From CAZGTQ01 sp964528575 (GTDB lineage Bacteria > Planctomycetota > UBA1135 > GCA-002686595), in NCBI GenBank assembly GCA_964528575.1, contig CAZGTQ010000188.1:1-26459 (forward strand): a stretch of 26,459 bases of DNA. Direction: 5' to 3'. Positions 19,139 through 26,422 of this stretch are shown in pieces (the first letter of the stretch is position 1; the number at the start of each line of letters is the position of its first letter). The notes under the pieces were generated by a model. It was not told the DNA's origin, ran no database searches, and saw only the letters and a list, made by a program, of their open reading frames with translations. The translations under genes were made by a program, and so were the position numbers.

Positions 19139-19189
19139 GCGGCACGGCGGCGTCCGCAACCCCTTGGAGGAGCTACAGTCGGGGCGACC

Positions 19190-20467
19190 ATGGAGCTGCA
19201 GAGCGAAGCCGCGGGCGCCCACCTCGAGGGGCGCATCACCGACCTGGGGCGCGAGCTCGGGGAACGCCTGTCCAAGGTCCTCGCCGGCCTGCCCGACCGA
19301 GCGCAAGGCCCCCAGGCGTTGGCCAAGGCGCTGGGGCTCGACAAGGTGCTCACCAGCCGGCTGCTCAAGGCGACGCGCAACCGCGACGCGCTCGCGGTCG
19401 CCTACCACGTGCCGGGGACGGAGCCGCTGCGGCGTTTCCTGCGTGCGGCGCGGCGCAACGGCGTGCCGGCCGAGGACGTCGCGGCGGCGGACGACGCGGT
19501 GGGACGTTTCGCGGCGTTCGTGCGGCAGGAGGTCGGCGATCGCAGCGCGCTCGACGCGCTCATCAGCGCGTGGCTGCCCGAGGCGCGGCGCGAGTTCGAG
19601 CTGCGCCGCAAGCAGGCCGCGTACAAGGCGATGAGCCAGCTCAAGGGCGCGTCGGCCGACCTGCGCATCGGCACCGCCGTGCTGCACCCGAGCCGCGATG
19701 GGGAGCGGCTCGACCTGGTGTGGGTGTTCGGGATGTTCGGGCTGACGCGCTTGCGGCCCGGGAGCCGGGTGACGCTCTCGACGCGGCGGATGGGCCCGGA
19801 CGCGAAGGGGCGGCGGCCGACGAGCCTCGCGGGCGAGGCGGTCGAGGAGCTCGTCGGTCTGCGGCTCGACCAGTTCTGCGACGCCCCCGCTCCGCTCGAG
19901 GTGCACCACTACGACGACGAGGTGCACTACGCGCTCGGCGAGAGCGGCTTCGGGCCGCACTCGGCGGTCGACATCGTCCTCGCCGAGGCGAACGTCGCCG
20001 AGCTGCCGCGCTACATGCCGCCCGAGATCGGGCGCAAGGCGTACTTCTTCTCGTCCGTGTCGACGCCGTCCAAGGCGCTGCACCTCGACGTGCTGCTGCA
20101 CGACGACGTGTATCCGGGCGCCGAGCCCGAGCTGCGCATCTACGACATGGGGTTCGACGGCGCGGCCGACCCGAACGACCGGCGGCGCGACAAGGACCGG
20201 CTCGAGCTGGCCGAGGAAGTCCAGCGGCTGGGCCGCGGCGCGAGCGGCTTTCGCAGCGCGGGCATCCCCCGCTATGCGGATCTCGTCCGCCACGTGTTCG
20301 ACGCGATGGGCTGGGAGGGCGAGCGCTTCCGCGGCTTCCGTTGCCGCGTCGACTACCCGATCTACGGCTCGCAGTACGTTCTCGCATTCGATCCGCCCCC
20401 GCCGCCGCAGGGAGTTCGCGCGGAAAATCCGCCGGCCGGCGGTCTCGACGGCGACGGTCGCGCATAG
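19190..20467 (+). CDS. Unrecognised 425-residue protein with N-terminal HTH-like segment
   Basis: The N-terminal part (residues about 41-64, PQALAKALGLDKVLTSRLLK) looks like a helix-turn-helix. It is followed by helical stretches (about 75-160) and then a roughly 250-residue mixed region with VWVFGMFGLTRLRPGSRVTL, HHYDDEVHYALGESGFGPHS and YFFSSVSTPSKALHLDVLLH. I do not recognise this larger domain. No signal peptide or membrane segment is seen. The Pro-rich C-terminus (AFDPPPPPQGVRAE) is probably disordered. A HTH plus a ligand-sized domain would suit a regulator. Whether it controls itself through the palindromes at 19115 or acts on the RiPP operon 150 bp downstream is speculation. GGAGGAG upstream is too far (about 20 bases) to be an ideal Shine-Dalgarno; TACAGT ten bases before the ATG suggests a very short leader. 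Confidence 0.7.
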   Translation: MELQSEAAGAHLEGRITDLGRELGERLSKVLAGLPDRAQGPQALAKALGLDKVLTSRLLKATRNRDALAVAYHVPGTEPLRRFLRAARRNGVPAEDVAAADDAVGRFAAFVRQEVGDRSALDALISAWLPEARREFELRRKQAAYKAMSQLKGASADLRIGTAVLHPSRDGERLDLVWVFGMFGLTRLRPGSRVTLSTRRMGPDAKGRRPTSLAGEAVEELVGLRLDQFCDAPAPLEVHHYDDEVHYALGESGFGPHSAVDIVLAEANVAELPRYMPPEIGRKAYFFSSVSTPSKALHLDVLLHDDVYPGAEPELRIYDMGFDGAADPNDRRRDKDRLELAEEVQRLGRGASGFRSAGIPRYADLVRHVFDAMGWEGERFRGFRCRVDYPIYGSQYVLAFDPPPPPQGVRAENPPAGGLDGDGRA

Positions 20468-20497
20468 GTCTGTCCGGCCGCGCCCGCCGCGCGCCAC

Positions 20498-20523
20498 CCG
20501 GCCGGTCCTCGGACGGTGGCCGG
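20498..20523 (+). terminator. Weak candidate terminator hairpin before the RiPP operon
   Basis: A CCGGCC/GGCCGG stem with a 14-base loop lies 31 bases after the 425-residue gene. It has no T-run. In such GC-rich DNA a six-base stem has limited weight; it is listed because it would separate this transcript from the RiPP operon. A TACCCT at 20540 could be the operon's -10. Confidence 0.25.
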
Positions 20524-20619
20524 TCTGCGTGGGCGGCGTTACCCTGTGGCCCGAACTCGACCCAGGAGCGTCCGCTCGCTCCGACCAACCGGAAGCACGT
20601 CTCGGAGGACTCAAGAGGA

Positions 20620-20985
20620 ATGGATAACGGGAAGACCCGCCGCGACTTCAACAAGCTCGCGGCGCTCGCGATGGGAGGCGTTCTCGCAGGCGCCACGTTC
20701 GGCTGCAAGAGCAACGGCGAGGGCGGCGACGGCGGCGGCGAGAAGCACGCGTGCAAGGGCCTGAACAACTGCAAGGGTCATGGCGGCTGCGCATCCGGCG
20801 ACGCCGGTTGCGCCGCCAAGAACTCCTGCAAGGGCAAGGGCGGTTGCGCGACGGCGACGCACCACCAGTGCGCGGGCAACAACGAGTGCAAGGGCCAGGG
20901 CGGCTGCAAGTCCGGCGACCACGGCTGCGCCGGCAAGAACTCGTGCAAGGGCAAGGGCGGCTGCCACGTGCCGGTGAAGCACTAG
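20620..20985 (+). CDS. Cys-rich RiPP precursor (bufferin-like), twin-arginine leader
   Basis: A 121-residue peptide precursor. The leader holds a near-consensus Tat motif, TRRDFNK (6-12), then a hydrophobic segment to about residue 28 (LAALAMGGVLAGATFG) and Cys29. The core has 12 cysteines at 45, 51, 57 / 64, 70, 76 / 84, 90, 96 / 103, 109, 115. These form four C-x5-C-x5-C triplets with consensus C-[KA]-[GA]-x-N-x-C-K-G-x-G-G-C. Leader plus Cys-rich core next to MNIO and DUF2063 genes is the signature of bufferins, exported peptides whose cysteines are oxidised to heterocycles and which bind copper. The core does not look like DUF2282, so it belongs to another precursor class. A Tat leader fits export of an already modified or metal-folded product. 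Cys29 is in a poor lipobox (T-F-G-C), so lipidation is doubtful. GGAGGA lies ten bases before ATG 20620. Confidence 0.85.
   Translation: MDNGKTRRDFNKLAALAMGGVLAGATFGCKSNGEGGDGGGEKHACKGLNNCKGHGGCASGDAGCAAKNSCKGKGGCATATHHQCAGNNECKGQGGCKSGDHGCAGKNSCKGKGGCHVPVKH
20752..20964 (+). repeat. Internal duplication of the precursor core
   Basis: Residues 45-76 and 84-115 are two 32-residue copies, each C-x5-C-x5-C, a six-residue linker (ASGDAG or KSGDHG), then C-x5-C-x5-C ending KNSCKGKGGC. A seven-residue linker (ATATHHQ) joins them. Within each copy the two 13-residue triplets are themselves related, so the core grew by two rounds of duplication. Confidence 0.9.
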
Positions 20986-21009
20986 CAGTCCGGCTCCACC
21001 ACCGTACTC

Positions 21010-21044
21010 GCGGGGCGCGGCCGGCACGTCCGGGCGCGCCCCGC
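21010..21044 (+). other. Intergenic hairpin between RiPP precursor and MNIO enzyme
   Basis: A perfect 10-bp stem, GCGGGGCGCG/CGCGCCCCGC, has a 15-base loop that holds a further CCGG/CCGG pair. It starts 25 bases after the precursor stop and ends 41 bases before the MNIO start. No T-run follows, so partial termination or protection of the precursor message from 3' decay is more likely than full termination. Either would give more precursor than enzyme. Confidence 0.6.
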
Positions 21045-21085
21045 TGCTCGTCGTCGACACGACGTGTTCCCATTTCGATCGAACG

Positions 21086-21931
21086 ATGCTCCCCAACCGC
21101 TGGAACCTGCCCGACCTGGGCGACGGGATCGGCCTGCGCTCGGTGCACTACCCGCACGTCCTCGAGCACGAGCCGGACGTCGACTGGTTCGAGATCCTGT
21201 CCGAGAACTACATGAACACCGGCGGTCGCCCGCTCGACATCGTCGAGCGGATCGCCGCGCGCTACCCGATCGTGATGCACGGCGTGTCGATGTCGATCGG
21301 GAGCACCGACCCGATCGACTTCGAATACCTGGCGGAGCTGAAGCGACTGGCGGAGCGCGTGAACGCCGTCTGGCTCGGCGACCACGTCTGCTGGACGGGC
21401 GTGCTGGGCCGCAACAACCACGACCTGCTCCCGGTGCCGTACGACGAGGCCACGCTCGCGCACCTGGTCGAGCGGATCCGCGTCGTGCAGGAGGAGCTCG
21501 AGCGTCCGCTCGTGCTCGAGAACCCCTCGACGTATCTGTCGTTCGCCGCCTCGACGATGCCCGAGGAGGTGTTCCTGCGCCGCATGGCGCAAGAGGCCGA
21601 CTGCGCGCTCCTGCTCGACGTCAACAACGTCTGGGTGTCGTGCAAGAACCACGGGCTCGATCCGTGGAAGTACCTCGACGAGATCCCGTACGACCGCGTC
21701 GTGCAGATCCATCTCGCGGGTCACACCGACAAGGGCACGCACTGCATCGACACGCACACGGGCCACGCGATCGAGCCTGTGTGGGAGCTGTACGCCGAAG
21801 TGATGCGCCGCACCGGCGGACGCGCGACGCTGTACGAGTGGGACGCGGACATCCCGGCGTTCGACGTCGTGCACGACGAGGTGAAGAAGGCGCGCCGCTT
21901 CCGCCGGGAGGCGCTCGAGGCGGCGCGATGA
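21086..21931 (+). CDS. MNIO enzyme of the DUF692 family (BufB/MbnB-like)
   Basis: A 281-residue canonical DUF692 protein, a multinuclear non-heme iron oxidative enzyme that modifies cysteines in the precursor. Visible motifs are GIGLRSVHYPHVL (14-26), EILSENYM (36-43), MHGVSMSIGS (64-73), GDHVCW (98-103), ENPSTY (145-150), LLDVNNVWVSCKNHG (176-190), IHLAGH (208-213), DTHTGH (222-227) and YEWDADIP (250-257). All residues expected to hold the iron cluster are present. GDHVCW replaces the commoner SDHLCW, and DTHTGH the commoner DTHG. No Shine-Dalgarno is evident before ATG 21086, which suggests weak or coupled translation relative to the precursor. Its stop overlaps the next start (ATGA). The substrate is almost surely the peptide at 20620. 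Confidence 0.93.
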   Translation: MLPNRWNLPDLGDGIGLRSVHYPHVLEHEPDVDWFEILSENYMNTGGRPLDIVERIAARYPIVMHGVSMSIGSTDPIDFEYLAELKRLAERVNAVWLGDHVCWTGVLGRNNHDLLPVPYDEATLAHLVERIRVVQEELERPLVLENPSTYLSFAASTMPEEVFLRRMAQEADCALLLDVNNVWVSCKNHGLDPWKYLDEIPYDRVVQIHLAGHTDKGTHCIDTHTGHAIEPVWELYAEVMRRTGGRATLYEWDADIPAFDVVHDEVKKARRFRREALEAAR

Positions 21932-22776
21932 CGCTCCCGCTCGACCGGCTCATGCGCTGGATGCAGGCGGTCGTGACGCACCCCGGCGGCGTCGCCGCGG
22001 GCGCGGACAGCGCGGACGCGCGCGCGGAGCTCCCCGGCGGCGCGCGCGCGATCGGCGCCGTGGTCGAGCCGTCGGCGACGCTGGAGCCGGACGAGCGCCT
22101 CTCGGTCTACGCGAACATGTACTTCGCGCGATTGATCGAGGTACTGGAGGACGATTTCCCGGCGACGCGCCACGCGCTCGGCGAGGAGCGCTTCGACGAG
22201 CTCGCGCGCGCGTACTGCGTCGCGCGTCCGTCGCGCCACTACAGCCTGAACATGCTGGGCGCCGGCCTCGCCGCGTTCGTGCGCGACGAGCTCGCCGATG
22301 TCGAGCACCGCGACTTCCTCGTCGAGCTGATCGAGCTCGAGCGCACGATCGACGAAGTGTTCGACGCGCCGCGCTCGGGGACGCTCGCTCTCGACGACGT
22401 GCTGCGCGTGCCGTCGGAGCATGCCGCGGGTGCGCGCTTCGAGACGATCCCGGCGCTGCGCCTGCTCGAGTATCGCTATCCGGTGAACGCGTTCGTGCGC
22501 GCGGTGCGCCGCGACGAGGACCCCGCGATCCCGGCGCAGGAGCGCCCGATCCGCCTCGTCGTCTGGCGCCGCGACGGCACGGTCTGGCGCAGCGAGCAGA
22601 GCATCGCGAAGCACGCGGTCCTGAAGGCGCTCCACGCGGGCGCGACGCTGGGCGAAGCGCTCGAGCGCGCCGCCGAAACGCCGGGCGCCGACGCCGCGGA
22701 GCTCGCGAACGTCGGCGCCTGGTTCCAGGAGTGGACGGGCGAGGGAATGTTCCGCTCGCTCGTCCTCCCGGAGTGA
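21928..22776 (+). CDS. DUF2063 partner protein (BufC/MbnC-like)
   Basis: A 282-residue protein. The N-terminal domain (about 1-110) has the DUF2063 pattern: LMRWMQAVVTHPGG, ERLSVYANMYFARLIEVLED, DFPATRHALGEERFDEL, and ARPSRHYSLNMLGAGLAAFV. Pfam calls this a putative DNA-binding domain, but in MNIO operons it supplies the peptide-recognition partner. The C-terminal half (about 170-282) has mixed strands, with a VVWRRDGTVWRS hairpin and a helical end. It forms the enzyme complex with the upstream MNIO protein, supported by the four-base start/stop overlap and the known pairing of the two families. It ends only four bases before the stop of the convergent diheme gene. No DoxX-like or transporter gene follows, unlike some buf operons. 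Confidence 0.9.
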   Translation: MTLPLDRLMRWMQAVVTHPGGVAAGADSADARAELPGGARAIGAVVEPSATLEPDERLSVYANMYFARLIEVLEDDFPATRHALGEERFDELARAYCVARPSRHYSLNMLGAGLAAFVRDELADVEHRDFLVELIELERTIDEVFDAPRSGTLALDDVLRVPSEHAAGARFETIPALRLLEYRYPVNAFVRAVRRDEDPAIPAQERPIRLVVWRRDGTVWRSEQSIAKHAVLKALHAGATLGEALERAAETPGADAAELANVGAWFQEWTGEGMFRSLVLPE

Positions 22777-22780
22777 GGGA

Positions 22781-25700
22781 TCAGTCGAAGGTCCGAGTGA
22801 TCTGGCGGTTCTCGACGTCGGTCTCGGGCATGCTCCACGAACCGAAGTTGAAGACGGAGTAAGGCTCACCATTGCTCGGCAGGATGCCGAGCACTCGGAT
22901 GCCGTACTCGTCGCCGCAAGCGAGCCCGTCGATGTCGACTTCGATGTCGAACGTGCAGTAGCCGCCGCTCTGCGACACCGTAGAGACGACGAATTCGTGG
23001 TATGAGTCGGGATCCCAGGCTCCCCCGAGGAGCTTGTATTCGAACTCGTCTGCCTCGAAAAAGCCCTCCTCGGCCATGGGATTCAGGTCCGTCCAATCGT
23101 CGTTCTCCACGACGCTCCAACTCGTCAGATCAGGGTCGCAAAGGGTCGCGTTCAGGTCCCGCATGATGACGTACCCGAACACGATGAAGCCGTCCGCGCC
23201 TACCGGTGTGCCGCCCGTGCCAGTCTCCTCGATCCGCATCTCGGCCTGAACGCTTTGCGACGAGCCCGAAGAGCAGTCTCCAACCGTTTCCAATTCGTCC
23301 CACGTGAGGCCCGTGATTCGGTACATCATCTCGATGCAGCCGCGAGTCGGCTGGAAAGAAAAGGCGATCGGTCCACCGCTCTGCACCTTGCCCGCGAGAT
23401 CGGTGATCGTGAGCTCGGCGTTGTACGTGTGGAGCGATCCATTCTTGTCGGAGGGCACGAGATCCGGGACGACGAACGTATGCCGCCGTGCCAAGACGTC
23501 ACTCGAAACGGTCGGGAGCGCGGGCGCGCCGGACGGACTGGTGATGACGATGTCGAACGTGACGGGCTCGTCGGCCTCGAACGTCCCCTTGAACGTCCGG
23601 GCGTTGCAGAAGATCTGCTGCACGCTTCCCACGAGCGCGGGGCGCGCGAGATCCACCTGGGCATGCGTGTCGTCGGTCGGGTCGGTCCCGTTTGCAACCT
23701 CGTATCCGTCGGGCAAGCCGTCACCATCGCTGTCCGGGTCGAAATCGTCCGCACCGAGTGTGCGCTCGTCCTTGTTCGGCAGTCCGTCGTTGTCGAAGTC
23801 GATGCCCATCAAACGGCCGTTGACGGGTGGTGTCCCATAGAACACGAAGCGTGTTCCTTGCTGCTGGCACTCGTTTACGAACGACTGCAGCGTCCGCGGC
23901 GATTGGAAGCTGTCGTCGGGCTCGAAGTCGTCGCTGCCCGCGTAGTACCAGCGGTAACCGTTGTTCGACGCGCGCATCACGACGATGCCGCATCCGGCGA
24001 CCGTGGCGTCGGCTTGATCCATCGCGTTCTGCACGTCATCGGCGACCGAGGACGCGTTGGCCGGCGTCATGAGCCGCGCGAACTGCGCCGCCGGAGACAT
24101 GCCCTGGTCGAACTGCTCGACGAATGCGGTGATGTTGTCCGCTACGGCTTGGGTCAATCCAAAAGTGTCGCTGACGAAGTCGTGGAGCGATGGGGCCCCT
24201 CCGTTGTGGAGCAGACCGGTTCCGAGGATGCCCAGCTTGTAGCCAGAGACGTTGATCGTCGGCTGATCCTTCAGAGTGAGGTTGCCGCTGTTCAGAGCCG
24301 CCACGTCCATGTGCGTGCGAGCCGGGATCCAGCTCCCGTTTTCAGGCACGATGTCCGCGTTCGTTCCAGTCGGGAATGCGTGGCATTCCACGCACGCCAG
24401 ACTGAAGGGTTCCGTCGGCTCGGTCTGGAAGTCGATCTGCCCCTCGACCGCCTCTACGCCGTGCACCCTCCGGTCGAGTTGCTGCTTGGGGTTCGCCGGA
24501 GCCGCCAGGCTTCGCACGAAGGCTTCGAATGCCGCGAACTCGGAGGGAGAGAGCGGACACTCAGTCCCGATGAGTCCCGCGAACGCGCTCGTGTGGTCTG
24601 TCTTGTTGAACTCGTCCAGTCGCGCCCGTTCGCCGCGCCAATGGAAGGGACCCGTGCCTTCGATGTTGGTCAGGAGCTGCGTGACCATCGGTCCCTTGTT
24701 ATCGCGCGGAAGGTCGGAGAGGGTCCAGGCGAGTTGATCGGCGCCACCATCGAAGTGACACGTGTTGCACGACTTGATGTTGTCAGCGGACAGGTGGGCA
24801 TCGTAGAAGATCGCACGACCTTCGCGCACGATGTCGGGCGCGGGGTCGATGCCGAGGTCGTACGTGTGATCGGAGGTCGACGCCGTGTAGGACGAGGTCA
24901 GGTCGAACCGCTCCACCTTGTTCGTCCCCCAGCAGTGCACGAAGACATTCTTCGTCGCGGGCCAGTCCGGCGACAGTGCAACGTAGCGCGGGATGGAGCC
25001 TTCCGGCACCGTGACGATCCCCAGACGAGCACCGTACGTCCCGAGCACGTGGACGTTGTCGGTCATCGTTCCGCTGATGAAGCCGACGCCGTCGGAGCCG
25101 AACGTCAGGCTCCAGGGCCCCGAGAGTTCCTCGTCCATACCAACCGTGTCGTTCAGGTCGGAGACAACCAGTGTGGGAGGGTAGGTTCCGCCGAGAACGA
25201 AGCGACAGAGCTGGATCTGCGCGAAGTCGCTCGGAAGCTCCGATTCAGCATCCTGGTTCGGGAAGTCGTTGATGAGGTCAGTTGCAACAGCCCAGTACTC
25301 GCCAGTGACCGGGTTGATCCCGTGGCCGACTCCGAGCGCGCCGGTCTCGCGGGCGACAGCATCGACTGTCCCTGCGACCGGATCGATGACGAACACGTCT
25401 TGGTCGGGGAGGGCGAGATTCAGCTGGCTCAGGTTGATGACCCGGTCCTCGTACTGGACCTCCGACGGCGGCTGCCCTGCGTTCCCGTTGGCTGGGATGA
25501 CAGTCGTGTTGTTCCCAGAGATCGTCGGCGTGACGTAGACGAGGTGCGCGTCCGGCTCCTCCACCGGGTCGGGGTAATGCAAGAACAGCCACGTCGGGCG
25601 CTTGGACGGGATGGACCAACGGTCCAGCTCGGTGAAGTACGTCGGCGAACTCGGGTCGATATCGACCTGGACGACCTCGTCGGAAGCTACGCACGAGACG

Positions 25701-26170
25701 TATGCGTACTCCTCGTTCTCGTCGACGACGATGTCACCGGGCTCGCTACGCACTTCGAGCAGCCGCTCGATCGTGCCGTTCAAGCCGGGGCGGACGAGAA
25801 CAAGGGCATTGGACGAGCGACAGACGACGAGCAAAGCGTCGTCCGCAGAGCCCTCGCCGCGATCGAGGTAGGCGAGGGCGACCGGTCCCGGCGGTGTGTG
25901 GAAGCGCCGCGGCGGGTCGACGTCGTTGTCGAATTCGGCGACGAAGTTGGCCGCCGTGTTGCACGAGTAGACGTAGTCGGCCGAGCTGCCGAAAGGACGG
26001 ACGACCACCGTCGCTCGGGTCGCCGGGACGTTGAAGTTCGTCCACTCGCGCGGCGTGTTGTCGAGCTGGGCGTAGTCTGCGACGTCCGTCTGGGCGGCAG
26101 CGGGCGCGGCGAGGCTAGTGAGGGCGAGCGCGAGCACGCCTGAACAGGCTCGCGGGCTGGGTTGCAGCAT
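22781..26170 (-). CDS. Large exported diheme cytochrome-c/propeller protein with Ca-binding repeats
   Basis: A 1129-residue protein with a Sec signal (1-26, cleavage after LAAPAAAQ). The first 440 residues look like a YVTN-type propeller (ADYVYSCNTAANFVAEFDND, EYAYVSCVASDEVVQVDID). Two c-type heme sites follow, CNTCH (468-472) and CVECH (593-597), in a region resembling di-heme peroxidase/MauG-like exoproteins (GPMVTQLLTNIEGTGPFHWR). At about 788-832 lie Asp-rich calcium-binding repeats (DFDNDGLPNKDE, DPDSDGDGLPDGYE). The last 300 residues are strand-rich, without recognised domains. It should act outside the cytoplasmic membrane, perhaps in electron transfer or an oxidative reaction. A GGAGAAG site lies six bases before ATG 26170; the frame is open further upstream but without signal-like sequence. 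GC is clearly lower than that of its neighbours (53-57% in two 60-base samples). Confidence 0.88.
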   Translation of the reverse strand: MLQPSPRACSGVLALALTSLAAPAAAQTDVADYAQLDNTPREWTNFNVPATRATVVVRPFGSSADYVYSCNTAANFVAEFDNDVDPPRRFHTPPGPVALAYLDRGEGSADDALLVVCRSSNALVLVRPGLNGTIERLLEVRSEPGDIVVDENEEYAYVSCVASDEVVQVDIDPSSPTYFTELDRWSIPSKRPTWLFLHYPDPVEEPDAHLVYVTPTISGNNTTVIPANGNAGQPPSEVQYEDRVINLSQLNLALPDQDVFVIDPVAGTVDAVARETGALGVGHGINPVTGEYWAVATDLINDFPNQDAESELPSDFAQIQLCRFVLGGTYPPTLVVSDLNDTVGMDEELSGPWSLTFGSDGVGFISGTMTDNVHVLGTYGARLGIVTVPEGSIPRYVALSPDWPATKNVFVHCWGTNKVERFDLTSSYTASTSDHTYDLGIDPAPDIVREGRAIFYDAHLSADNIKSCNTCHFDGGADQLAWTLSDLPRDNKGPMVTQLLTNIEGTGPFHWRGERARLDEFNKTDHTSAFAGLIGTECPLSPSEFAAFEAFVRSLAAPANPKQQLDRRVHGVEAVEGQIDFQTEPTEPFSLACVECHAFPTGTNADIVPENGSWIPARTHMDVAALNSGNLTLKDQPTINVSGYKLGILGTGLLHNGGAPSLHDFVSDTFGLTQAVADNITAFVEQFDQGMSPAAQFARLMTPANASSVADDVQNAMDQADATVAGCGIVVMRASNNGYRWYYAGSDDFEPDDSFQSPRTLQSFVNECQQQGTRFVFYGTPPVNGRLMGIDFDNDGLPNKDERTLGADDFDPDSDGDGLPDGYEVANGTDPTDDTHAQVDLARPALVGSVQQIFCNARTFKGTFEADEPVTFDIVITSPSGAPALPTVSSDVLARRHTFVVPDLVPSDKNGSLHTYNAELTITDLAGKVQSGGPIAFSFQPTRGCIEMMYRITGLTWDELETVGDCSSGSSQSVQAEMRIEETGTGGTPVGADGFIVFGYVIMRDLNATLCDPDLTSWSVVENDDWTDLNPMAEEGFFEADEFEYKLLGGAWDPDSYHEFVVSTVSQSGGYCTFDIEVDIDGLACGDEYGIRVLGILPSNGEPYSVFNFGSWSMPETDVENRQITRTFD

Positions 26171-26343
26171 GGACTTCTCCGTCGGAGTTGGGGGAAGGCA
26201 CGCGCGGAGAGGCGCGCGGTCTCGTGGGCTTCCACACGTGCTCCGCAAGTTCTGCGTTTCACCGATTTGAGCGGTGCCGTTCTTCGAGAAAGGCAGAACT
26301 CTCGCCCGCGGTCGGGAAGCCAACCACGTCGTCGCCGTGCGCC

Positions 26344-26372
26344 TCGGCAGGGCTCGTAGCACGAGCTACACT
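26344..26372 (+). promoter_or_regulatory. Candidate promoter with palindrome in its spacer
   Basis: TCGGCA (26344-26349) and TACACT (26367-26372) are 17 bp apart and resemble -35 and -10 elements. Between them lies the perfect inverted repeat GCTCGT-AGC-ACGAGC (26352-26366), placed where a repressor could block polymerase. The 26171-26422 gap otherwise holds no gene that I can support. It also contains a C-rich run at 26392-26404. Confidence 0.35.
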
Positions 26373-26422
26373 GCGCCGCACGGTTCAGCGGCCCCCTCCC
26401 CCCCTTTCGCAGAAGGCAGCGC

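Noticed and set aside
20752..20964. The repeat block considered as CRISPR or non-coding tandem repeat
   Set aside because: Units are in frame, encode strictly spaced cysteines, and differ at synonymous and linker positions as coding duplications do.
20611..21096. A minus-strand hydrophobic-looking ORF opposite the RiPP precursor
   Set aside because: Its Leu/Ala/Val repeats are simply the complement of the precursor's Lys-Gly-Cys repeats.
23255..26143. A 962-codon plus-strand frame opposite the diheme gene
   Set aside because: It has no recognisable motifs and is Val/Arg/Asp-rich in the manner of an antisense shadow. The minus-strand frame has a signal peptide, heme sites and calcium repeats.
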